Below are positions 1 through 5,000 of a stretch of 5,000 nucleotides of DNA, one piece after another. The notes under the pieces are model-generated. The model worked only from the letters and a program-made list of their open reading frames with translations. It did no database searches and was not told the origin of the DNA. The first letter of the stretch is position 1, and each line of letters opens with the position of its first letter. The translations under genes and the position numbers were made by a program. The stretch comes from Candidatus Aquidulcis sp. Its GTDB lineage: Bacteria > Chloroflexota > Anaerolineae > Anaerolineales > E44-bin32. Location: the NCBI GenBank assembly GCA_020723365.1, contig DYJB01000087.1, forward strand, positions 6,163 through 11,162, given 5' to 3'.

Positions 1-510
1 ATGGTCGAGCAGATCCGGAACGGTGAGAAAGAGCGTCGGGATGCCCAGCGAGACGGCCTCATTGGCGACGCTGGCGGCCAGGTGCGTCTTGCCGCAGCCG
101 TAGCCGCCCTGCAGCAGCAGCCAGCCATCGAGTTCATGCGCGTAGGTCTGGGAGAGGTTGAAGGCCTGCTGCAGCGACTCCTGGTTGTAGGCCGGCAGGT
201 GCGGGCGACCGCGCGGCTGGAAGGTGGCGAAGGTCAGGCGCTCCAGCTCGTCGAGCTGGCTCAGGCTGTACAGGCGTTCGCGGATCTGCGACCGGATGGT
301 CGCCTGGCGGCAGGTGCAGGCCTGCAGCCGGCCGAAGTCCGGATGCCCGAGGGGCAGTTCCTGGCGAACGTAGCCCAACCCGTGGCAGTGCGGGCAGGCC
401 GGATCGCCCACCAGGTCGCCGCGCGGCTCAGTGCTCGACGAAGTCGGCGAAGTCGCCTTCGACGTATCGCCGGCGAGCCGCTTCAGGGTCTCGGAGATCT
501 TCTCGTTCAT
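1..510 (-). CDS. DnaC/DnaI-like helicase-loader AAA+ ATPase (C-terminal part outside window)
   Basis: The 170 N-terminal residues of an AAA+ ATPase of the DnaC/DnaI/IstB group are visible; the gene runs off the left edge, so Walker B, sensor motifs and the arginine finger cannot be seen. Residues 1-36 are a short Ser/Thr-rich leader. A putative zinc-binding cluster follows, with C39-P-H-C42 and C65-T-C67 around a G-L-G-Y and HPDFG segment. Next come LTFATF (92-97) and the P-loop GGYGCGKT (135-142) with K141 and T142. Known family role: these ATPases load the hexameric helicase onto DNA. Its place directly behind dnaB and a dnaD-type gene favours helicase loader over the IstB transposition helper, and no transposase is present. 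The ATG at 508-510 has GAAGGGA four bases upstream and lies inside the preceding gene (83-bp overlap). A GTG at 409-411 would remove the overlap, but has no ribosome binding site and would start only five residues before C39. Expected full length is about 250-300 aa. Confidence 0.87.
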   Translation of the reverse strand, partial: MNEKISETLKRLAGDTSKATSPTSSSTEPRGDLVGDPACPHCHGLGYVRQELPLGHPDFGRLQACTCRQATIRSQIRERLYSLSQLDELERLTFATFQPRGRPHLPAYNQESLQQAFNLSQTYAHELDGWLLLQGGYGCGKTHLAASVANEAVSLGIPTLFLTVPDLLDH

Positions 511-1138
511 CGCGTCCCTTCGTCCGCCAGTCCTCCAGGATGGCCTGCACGTAGCGCCAGCGGCGGACGTTGTTCTCCACGGCAATGCGGATGGCGTCTT
601 CGATCCAGGACGCCGGGTAGGTGACCTCGGCCTCGTGCAGCGTCTCGGCCAGCAGGGGCGTGAGGGCGCCGAGGTTCTGCTCGTAGAGCACGAAGATGTT
701 GGGCCGCTCCGCGCGCAGCCGCGCCCCGCTCTGACCGGGCTCCGGCGACCAGGTGCCCTGCTCGAGCGCCTCGGCCGCCGCGCGCCCGCGGGGTGAGTTC
801 AACAAGTAGTAGGTCCACTCGGCCTTGTCCTGCGCCGCGACTTTCAGCAGTGTGCCCCGCGCCACGGTCCGTTCGAGCGCCTCATCCAGCGCCGCCAGGG
901 CGGGGAGGCCGCTCGTCTCGAGGGCGGAGAGCAGGTGCTCGTCCTGGCGCAGGTCCGCCAGGCGCAGGCAGCGCCGCGTGCCGCGCTGCCGGCCGAGCGC
1001 CCAGAAGGCGTACAGCGTCAGCTTGAGCTCGCCCAGATGGTCGATGGCCGGCAGCAGGTCGCTGAAGAACAGATTCGGGAGCGGCGTGCTGGCCGCCTTG
1101 CCGGCCGGGAAGCCGGCGAAGCCGCGCGGCGCCTTCAT
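428..1138 (-). CDS. DnaD-domain primosomal replication protein
   Basis: A 236-residue protein of the DnaD/DnaB2 (Gram-positive type) family. In Firmicutes such proteins bind DNA and bridge the DnaA or PriA initiation complex to the helicase-loader. Residues about 21-60 (NLFFSDLLP, then LGELKLTLYAFWAL) look like the N-terminal winged-helix region. Residues 152-204 carry the C-terminal DnaD domain: it opens with YEQNLGALTP (152-161), continues with SWIEDAIRIAVENN (177-190), and ends with YVQAILEDW (196-204), which fits the family's YxxxIxxxW signature. The tail (205-236) is charged and rich in Arg, Asp and Glu. The start is ATG 1136-1138, 19 nt after the dnaB stop, preceded by AGAGGGAG at 1145-1152. 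An upstream ATG at 1204 would add 22 residues buried inside dnaB and is less likely. The 3' end overlaps the next gene, which suggests translational coupling. Family assignment is firm; the precise partner (DnaA, PriA or other) is not visible. Confidence 0.9.
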   Translation of the reverse strand: MKAPRGFAGFPAGKAASTPLPNLFFSDLLPAIDHLGELKLTLYAFWALGRQRGTRRCLRLADLRQDEHLLSALETSGLPALAALDEALERTVARGTLLKVAAQDKAEWTYYLLNSPRGRAAAEALEQGTWSPEPGQSGARLRAERPNIFVLYEQNLGALTPLLAETLHEAEVTYPASWIEDAIRIAVENNVRRWRYVQAILEDWRTKGRDEREDLRDPEAARRRYVEGDFADFVEH

Positions 1139-1144
1139 GCCCCG

Positions 1145-1152
1145 CTCCCTCT
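1145..1152 (-). promoter_or_regulatory. Ribosome binding site of the dnaD-type gene
   Basis: AGAGGGAG on the minus strand ends 6 nt before the ATG at 1138. It lies in the 19-nt gap after the dnaB stop and favours this start over the longer reading frame beginning at 1204. Confidence 0.65.
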
Positions 1153-1157
1153 GGCGG

Positions 1158-2558
1158 TCATCCGCGGCCGGCGCCCATGGGCGCTTCCTCGCCGAGCTGC
1201 ACACGCCGGGTCTCGGCGTTCTCGAACTTCGCCAGCGAGCGCCGGAAGACGAGCTCGACGGATCCGACCGGCCCGTTGCGATGCTTGGCGACGATGATCT
1301 CGGCCAGATTCTGTTTGAGCGTATCGGTCTCGTACTGATCGGGCCGATAGATGAACAGCACCACGTCGGCGTCCTGCTCCAGGCTGCCGGACTCGCGCAG
1401 GTCGGAGAGCACCGGCCGCTTGTCCGAGCGCTGCTCGACGGCGCGGGAGAGCTGGGCGGCGGCCAGCACCGGCACGTTCAGCTCGCGCGCCAGCACCTTC
1501 AGGTTGCGCGAGATGTACGAGACTTCCTGGACGCGGTTGTCGATGCGGTCGTCGCCGGTCATCAGCTGCAAGTAGTCGACGATCACCAGGTCCAGGCGCA
1601 CTTCCATGTGCAGGCGCCGGCACTTGGTGCGCAGCTGCAGCGGGGTGATGGCCGGCGTGTCGTCGAGGTAGATGTGGGTATCCCCCAGGGCGCTCACCGC
1701 CTGGGTGAAGAGCGGCCACTCGGGGTCCTGGATATCGCCCAGGCGCAGGCGCTGCGAGTCGATGCCCGTCTCCTGGGCGATCAGGCGCTGCACCAGTTGG
1801 TCATTCGACATCTCGAGCGAGAAGACGGCCACGTGCTTCTTGTACAGCTGGCTGGCGTTCTTGGCCGCCGAGAGGCAGAAGCCGGACTTGCCCTGGCCCG
1901 GCCGGCCGGCGATGATCAGCAGGTCGCTCGGCTGCATGCCGCCCAGCAGGCGGTCGAGATCCAGAAAGCCGGTCGGGACGCCGATGGTCTCGTCGCGGTG
2001 GCGCGCCAGGTAGTCGATGCGGTCGTAGTACTCGGACAGGACGCGGCGGATCGGCTGGAGCTGGTGGGCCTGGCGCCGTTCGCTGACGCCGAAGACCGCC
2101 TTCTCCGACTCGTTCACCACCTCTTCGACGCCGGTCTCGTTCTGGTAGGCGAGCCGTGCGATCTGGTTGGCGGCGGCCAGCAGGCGCCGGCGGGTGGCCG
2201 ATTCCTCCACCAGCCTGCCATAGGCCTCGGCGTGGAGCGAGGTCGGCACGTTGCCGATCAGCCCGGCCAGGTAGGCCTCGCCGCCGGACTCGGCCAGATG
2301 CCCCTGGCGCTCCAGCTCCTCGGCGACGGTCAGGATATCGATCGGCAGGCGCTGATCGTGCAGGCGGCCGAAGGCCTCATAGACCCAGCGGTTGCGGTGC
2401 AGGAAGAAGTCGTCGGCCGACAGGAAGGAGGCCACATCGTAATAGGCCTCCGGATTCACCAGCACCGCGCCCAGCACAGCCTCCTCGGCCTCGCGGTTGT
2501 GGGGCGCGCCGGGGCCGGCTTCGGAGACGGCGGGGGAAGGCGTCGGGCGGTCGCTCAT
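1158..2558 (-). CDS. dnaB: Replicative DNA helicase DnaB
   Basis: A 466-residue, full-length hexameric 5'-3' replicative helicase that unwinds DNA ahead of the polymerase and recruits primase. The N-terminal helical domain begins near PHNREAEEAVLGAVL (19-33), followed by DDFFLHRNRWVYEA (49-62) and the linker helix region (about 150-190). The RecA-like core has GVPTGFLDLDRLLGGM (193-208), a P-loop GRPGQGKS (218-225, K224), H2-type VFSLEMSNDQLVQRL (245-259), Walker B LVIVDYLQLM (324-333, D328), AAAQLSRAVEQR (366-377), LRESGSLEQDAD (387-398), and KHRNGPVG (425-432), where R427 fits the arginine-finger position known in DnaB. No intein interrupts it. The P-loop departs from the usual GRPSMGKT: GQ replaces SM and Ser replaces Thr. 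The start is ATG 2556-2558, 18 nt after the upstream stop. No clear Shine-Dalgarno precedes it, so translation may be coupled to the BFN gene. The downstream DnaD and loader genes support its role as the chromosomal helicase. Confidence 0.97.
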   Translation of the reverse strand: MSDRPTPSPAVSEAGPGAPHNREAEEAVLGAVLVNPEAYYDVASFLSADDFFLHRNRWVYEAFGRLHDQRLPIDILTVAEELERQGHLAESGGEAYLAGLIGNVPTSLHAEAYGRLVEESATRRRLLAAANQIARLAYQNETGVEEVVNESEKAVFGVSERRQAHQLQPIRRVLSEYYDRIDYLARHRDETIGVPTGFLDLDRLLGGMQPSDLLIIAGRPGQGKSGFCLSAAKNASQLYKKHVAVFSLEMSNDQLVQRLIAQETGIDSQRLRLGDIQDPEWPLFTQAVSALGDTHIYLDDTPAITPLQLRTKCRRLHMEVRLDLVIVDYLQLMTGDDRIDNRVQEVSYISRNLKVLARELNVPVLAAAQLSRAVEQRSDKRPVLSDLRESGSLEQDADVVLFIYRPDQYETDTLKQNLAEIIVAKHRNGPVGSVELVFRRSLAKFENAETRRVQLGEEAPMGAGRG

Positions 2559-2576
2559 GGCAGCCGGGAGAGCGCC

Positions 2577-3101
2577 CTAGCGGGGAGCGTCGCCCTCGGG
2601 GGCGTCCATCCCGTCCATGTCGAGCGAGTCGACGAAGTCCTTGAAGATATCCAGCCGCTTGTCGCCCTCCGCGGCGGCCGGCTCATCGCCCTTGACCTCG
2701 CCCTCGGGTTCGGTGGAAGCCTCGCGCATGACGCGCTCGTCGACGAAGATGGGGACGTGCACACGCACGGCCAGGGCCAGGGCGTCCGACGGCCGCGAGT
2801 CGATCTCCACTTTGCGGCTGCCGGCGTTGAGGACGATGCGGGCGTAGAAGACGTCGTCGCGCAGATCGACGATGTCGATGCGTTCGACCTCGGCCCCCAG
2901 CGCCTGGAGGGCGTTGCGCAGCAGATCGTGCGTCAGCGGGCGGGCAACTTCCATCTCCTGCAGCGCCACGGTGATGGCCTCGGCCTCGTACGGGCCGATC
3001 CAGATGGGGAGAAAGCGCTCGCCTGCCAGGTCCTTGAGGATGACGATCCGGTGCTGCGACATCAGGCTGACGCGGATGCTGTCGATCTCTACCTGTACCA
3101 T
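2577..3101 (-). CDS. Bifunctional nuclease (BFN/DUF151) domain protein
   Basis: A 174-residue member of the bifunctional nuclease family (BFN domain, formerly DUF151). Plant members have been reported to cleave both RNA and DNA; most bacterial members have no assigned role. The core covers residues about 1-125: VEIDSIRVSLMSQHRIVILKD (4-24), LPIWIGPYEAEAI (31-43), RPLTHDLL (54-61), DSRPSDALALAVR (101-113) and PIFVDE (117-122). A C-terminal extension follows, first Glu/Gly/Ala-rich (about 128-147), then a possible amphipathic helix LDIFKDFVDSLD (150-161) and a short acidic end. It is the first gene of the operon and stops 18 nt before dnaB. The start ATG 3099-3101 is chosen because the family motif begins there, AAGGGA lies 6 nt upstream, and a candidate promoter would begin transcription near 3130. 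An in-frame ATG at 3144-3146 with GGAGG upstream would add 15 residues; it is the main alternative. The link to replication is by position only. Confidence 0.92.
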   Translation of the reverse strand: MVQVEIDSIRVSLMSQHRIVILKDLAGERFLPIWIGPYEAEAITVALQEMEVARPLTHDLLRNALQALGAEVERIDIVDLRDDVFYARIVLNAGSRKVEIDSRPSDALALAVRVHVPIFVDERVMREASTEPEGEVKGDEPAAAEGDKRLDIFKDFVDSLDMDGMDAPEGDAPR

Positions 3102-3107
3102 GCGGTT

Positions 3108-3113
3108 TCCCTT
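3108..3113 (-). promoter_or_regulatory. Ribosome binding site of the BFN gene
   Basis: AAGGGA on the minus strand lies 6 nt before the ATG at 3101. It supports this start, which coincides with the first conserved residues of the BFN family. A competing GGAGG at about 3156-3160 precedes an in-frame ATG at 3146, but it falls inside the spacer of the candidate promoter and would be absent from a transcript beginning near 3130. Confidence 0.6.
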
Positions 3114-3136
3114 GGGCGAAGCGATGGGCTTGATGC

Positions 3137-3165
3137 ATTCTAACATGCGGATTCGCCTCCGGCAA
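3137..3165 (-). promoter_or_regulatory. Candidate sigma70-type promoter of the BFN-dnaB-dnaD-loader operon
   Basis: On the minus strand, TTGCCG (3165-3160; four of six match TTGACA) is separated by exactly 17 bp from TAGAAT (3142-3137; five of six match TATAAT). Transcription would start near 3130, giving a leader of about 29 nt before the ATG at 3101 with its AAGGGA. The -10 is the most AT-rich hexamer in this otherwise GC-rich gap on that strand. This was found by eye; other sigma factors or weaker promoters are not excluded. Confidence 0.45.
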
Positions 3166-3254
3166 CCAACGCGCGCCCTTGGCGCTCGAACGGACTCCCG
3201 AGCCGGTGTGCCCGCAGCCTGGCAGACCCTGTCGGCCTCACCCGCCGCGGGCGC

Positions 3255-3277
3255 CTTTTCCACAGGCTGTGGACAAG
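3255..3277. promoter_or_regulatory. Inverted pair of DnaA-box-like sites
   Basis: A 23-bp inverted repeat centred on G3266, with 10 of 11 base pairs matching (the exception is T3258 against C3274). Its arms are TTTTCCACA (3256-3264), which fits the relaxed DnaA box TTWTNCACA exactly, and TGTGGACAA (3268-3276), whose complement TTGTCCACA is the form favoured as a DnaA box in high-GC actinobacteria. The boxes face each other 3 bp apart. The repeat lies about 125-130 bp upstream of the predicted start of the replication operon and about 60 bp upstream of that of the ligase gene. A different regulator recognising the same palindrome is possible. Confidence 0.6.
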
Positions 3278-3309
3278 CTCGACCTGAGCGTGCTGACCGC
3301 ACCCTCTCC

Positions 3310-3318
3310 TGCTATCAT
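3310..3318 (+). promoter_or_regulatory. Candidate extended -10 promoter of the acyl-CoA ligase gene
   Basis: TGCTATCAT has the extended -10 form TGnTATAAT with one mismatch in the hexamer. Transcription would start near 3325, leaving a leader of about 44 nt before the ATG at 3369. No good -35 hexamer is found 16-18 bp upstream (3289-3296), which is tolerated in extended -10 promoters. The DnaA-box pair lies upstream, centred near -59. Confidence 0.4.
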
Positions 3319-3353
3319 TCGAGTGCCCGCTGGCAGTGAGGCGGAGCACGGTC

Positions 3354-3365
3354 AAGGTGAGGTGA
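3354..3365 (+). promoter_or_regulatory. Ribosome binding site of the acyl-CoA ligase gene
   Basis: AAGGTGAGGTGA is strongly complementary to the 16S rRNA 3' end and ends 3 nt before the ATG at 3369. An in-frame TGA at 3363-3365 closes the frame upstream, so no earlier start is possible. Confidence 0.65.
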
Positions 3366-3368
3366 GGC

Positions 3369-5000
3369 ATGCTGGAGCGAATGTGGGCGCCGCGCGGCGT
3401 GGCGGTGGTGGGCGTCTCGCAGGACCCGGGCAAGCTGGGCTACGGAGTGGCCCGCAACCTGGTGGTCTCCGGATACAGCGGGGCCATCTACTTCGTCAAC
3501 CCGCGCGGTGGGCAGTTGTTCGACCGCAAGGTCTACAAGACCGTGTCCGGCGTGCCCGACCCGGTCGACCTGGCGATGATCATCATCCCTGCCGCGGGTG
3601 TGCCCAAGACGCTGGAGGAATGCGGACGGCGCGGGATCCGCAATGTGGTCATCGGTTCGGGCGGATTCCGTGAGACCGGCGAGGCGGGCCGCCAGCTCGA
3701 GGACCAGGTGCTGAAAGTGGCGCGCAAGCACCGCATCCGCGTCCTGGGTCCCAACTGCATCGGATTCCTGGATACGCACCTTCCCATCGACACGACCTTC
3801 CTGCCGCTCCCCGGGCCGGTCCAGGGCGATATCGCCTTCCTCTCCCATTCGGGCGCCATCTGCGAAGCGGTTATCGACTGGGCGCGCGGGCAGGGCTTCG
3901 GGCTCTCGCGCCTGGTCAGCCTGGGCAACCAGATGGACCTGACCGAGGCCGAGATTCTGCCGGCGACGGCCGCCGACGCCAATACGAGCGTGGTCGCCAT
4001 GTACCTGGAAGGCGTGCGCGACGGGCGGTTGTTCGTCGAGAACGCCCGCCAGGTGACGCGCAAGAAGCCCGTGCTGGCCATCAAGGTCGGGCGCTCCGAA
4101 GCCGGCCGGGCGGCGGTGGCGTCGCACACCGGGGCGCTGGCCGGCCGTGACGTGGCCTACGATGCCGCCTTTCGCAAGGCGGGGGTCATCCGCGCCGAGA
4201 GCACCGAGGAGGTCTTCGACTGGGCGCGGGCGCTGGCGTGGTGCCCGCTGCCGCGTGGGCGCAGGATCGCCGTGCTGACCAACGCCGGCGGCCCGGGCGC
4301 CATCGCCGTGGACGCGCTGGACGCCTACGGGCTGAAGCTGGCGCAGCTTTCGGAGGCGACGCGAGCGCGCCTGCGTGAGTTCCTGCCCGAGGCGGCCAGC
4401 GTGCGCAACCCGGTTGACATGCTGGCGGCGGCCGGCGCGGCCGAGTACGCCAACGGGCTGGGGGCACTCATGGCCGACGACAGCGTCGACGGCGTGATGG
4501 TGATCCTGGCGCCGCCGCCCATGACCACCGCCGCCGGCATTGCCGGCGCGGTCATCCCGATGATCCGCTCGGCGACCAAGCCGGTGATCGTGACGCTGAT
4601 GGGCGAGGAGATGATCGCCAACGCCGCGCGCCTGTTCCGCCAGGCGCGCGTGCCCGACTACCGCTTCCCAGAACGGGCCGCCTCCGCCATGAGCATCCTG
4701 GCCGACCGCTACGAACAGCTGGCCACGCCGCAGGAACGCCCCCAGCCCATCAAGGGATTGAAGCTCGAGCAGGCCAAGCGGGCGCTGGCGCGCGGCACAC
4801 GCGGCGAGGCCGGCTTCCTGGACGCGGCCTCCGCCGCCACGGTGGCGCGCGCCTACGGGATCCCCGTGCCCGAAGAAGTGCTGGCCGGCACGCCGGACCA
4901 GGCGGCGGCGGCGGCGCGCAAGCTCGGCTACCCGGTGGTGCTCAAGCTCGCCTCGCCGGACATTCCACACAAGTCCGACGTGGGCGGCGTGGCGCTCGAC
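3369..5000 (+). CDS. ADP-forming acetate/acyl-CoA ligase, fused alpha-beta (3' end outside window)
   Basis: The first 544 residues of an NDP-forming acyl-CoA synthetase (ACD type), cut by the right edge; fused members are usually about 700 aa. These cytosolic enzymes convert acyl-CoA, ADP and phosphate to the acid, CoA and ATP, and can run in reverse. The CoA-binding Rossmann domain opens with VAVVGVSQDPGKLGYGV (11-27) and includes VLGPNCIGF (125-133). The ligase domains follow, with FLSHSGAI (157-164) and ASHTGALAG (251-259). H253 matches the phosphorylated histidine of the alpha subunit. RIAVLTNAGGPGAIAVD (299-315) begins the second ligase-CoA domain. After a linker (about 455-480) the ATP-grasp beta part starts, with YGIPVPEE (496-503), LGYPVVLKLASP (519-530) and HKSDVGGV (534-541). 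H534 matches the second catalytic histidine described in archaeal ACD beta subunits. Both histidines being present argues for an active ligase rather than a Pat-type protein acetyltransferase, whose ligase part is degenerate. Substrate (acetate, propionate, branched or aryl acids) cannot be read from sequence. Confidence 0.93.
   Translation, partial: MLERMWAPRGVAVVGVSQDPGKLGYGVARNLVVSGYSGAIYFVNPRGGQLFDRKVYKTVSGVPDPVDLAMIIIPAAGVPKTLEECGRRGIRNVVIGSGGFRETGEAGRQLEDQVLKVARKHRIRVLGPNCIGFLDTHLPIDTTFLPLPGPVQGDIAFLSHSGAICEAVIDWARGQGFGLSRLVSLGNQMDLTEAEILPATAADANTSVVAMYLEGVRDGRLFVENARQVTRKKPVLAIKVGRSEAGRAAVASHTGALAGRDVAYDAAFRKAGVIRAESTEEVFDWARALAWCPLPRGRRIAVLTNAGGPGAIAVDALDAYGLKLAQLSEATRARLREFLPEAASVRNPVDMLAAAGAAEYANGLGALMADDSVDGVMVILAPPPMTTAAGIAGAVIPMIRSATKPVIVTLMGEEMIANAARLFRQARVPDYRFPERAASAMSILADRYEQLATPQERPQPIKGLKLEQAKRALARGTRGEAGFLDAASAATVARAYGIPVPEEVLAGTPDQAAAAARKLGYPVVLKLASPDIPHKSDVGGVALD

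Larger units (their letters stand above)
3102..3368. other. Divergent intergenic control region
   Basis: This 267-bp gap separates the leftward replication operon from the rightward ligase gene. It holds a candidate promoter for each direction, a DnaA-box inverted pair near the middle, and the two ribosome binding sites. The stretch 3166-3250 is GC-rich with no gene or clear site; the only structure seen there is a weak 5-bp hairpin at 3173-3185. No small RNA gene or terminator was recognised. Confidence 0.8.

Noticed and set aside
1..510. IstB-type transposition helper ATPase of an IS21 element
   Set aside because: No IstA-type transposase or terminal repeats are present, and the neighbours are dnaB and a dnaD-type gene.
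1..624. A 207-codon open frame on the plus strand at the left edge
   Set aside because: It lies opposite the loader ATPase, whose P-loop and cysteine cluster are clear on the minus strand.
825..3143. A 772-codon open frame on the plus strand opposite BFN, dnaB and dnaD
   Set aside because: It is antisense to three genes with clear family motifs, and its translation is rich in Arg, Ala, Gly and Val/Leu with no recognisable domain. High GC content removes stop codons from antisense frames, which explains its length.
3173..3185. Small hairpin GCGCC-CTT-GGCGC as a terminator
   Set aside because: The stem is only 5 bp, no T-tract follows on either strand, and it sits upstream of divergent genes where no transcript ends.
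3102..3302. A 67-residue N-terminal extension of the BFN protein
   Set aside because: The added residues are Arg/Ala/Pro-rich, cross the DnaA-box repeat and the candidate promoter, and precede the conserved family start at 3101.
3102..3368. Chromosomal replication origin (oriC)
   Set aside because: Only one pair of DnaA-box-like sites is seen, there is no AT-rich unwinding region, and dnaA or dnaN is not in the window. Autoregulatory or operator use is more economical.
3315..4970. A 551-codon open frame on the minus strand opposite the acyl-CoA ligase
   Set aside because: It is antisense to a gene with intact catalytic motifs, has biased Arg/Gly/His composition and no domain, and covers the control region of the ligase. 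It is a GC-driven artefact.
3369..5000. Pat-type protein lysine acetyltransferase
   Set aside because: The visible ligase domains keep the phosphohistidine (H253), which is generally lost in Pat proteins. The C-terminus is not visible, so a trailing GNAT domain cannot be fully excluded.

Overview
The window is a compact, GC-rich bacterial chromosomal segment with two divergent transcription units separated by a regulatory gap of about 270 bp (3102-3368). The left unit runs right to left and looks like a replication operon: a bifunctional-nuclease (BFN/DUF151) protein, the replicative helicase DnaB, a DnaD-domain primosomal protein, and a DnaC/DnaI-type helicase-loader ATPase that runs off the left edge. 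The gaps are 18 and 19 nt, and the last gene overlaps its upstream neighbour, so one transcript is likely. The right unit starts at 3369 on the plus strand. It encodes an ADP-forming acyl-CoA (acetate-CoA) ligase with alpha and beta parts fused; the chain is cut by the right edge.

Organism: the combination of a DnaD protein plus a DnaC/DnaI-like loader with DnaB (a Firmicutes-style primosome), very high GC, a BFN protein and a fused ADP-forming acetyl-CoA synthetase fits Chloroflexota (for example Anaerolineae) better than low-GC Firmicutes or Proteobacteria. This is an inference from gene content; no marker in the window settles it.

Regulation: the divergent gap contains a near-perfect inverted repeat (3255-3277) whose arms are two head-to-head DnaA-box-like 9-mers, TTTTCCACA and TGTGGACAA, 3 bp apart. 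It also contains a plausible sigma70-type promoter for the replication operon (TTGCCG, 17 bp, TAGAAT on the minus strand) and an extended -10 (TGCTATCAT) for the ligase gene. The simplest reading is that DnaA binds between the two units and may tune expression of the helicase/loader operon, the ligase, or both.

How the genes work together: DnaB unwinds the fork, the DnaC/DnaI-like ATPase would load it, and the DnaD protein would bridge the initiator complex to the helicase-loader. The BFN protein leads the operon, but its link to replication is only by position. The ligase is metabolic (acyl-CoA to acid plus ATP) and shares only the intergenic control region. No RNA genes, mobile elements, CRISPR arrays or factor-independent terminators were seen.
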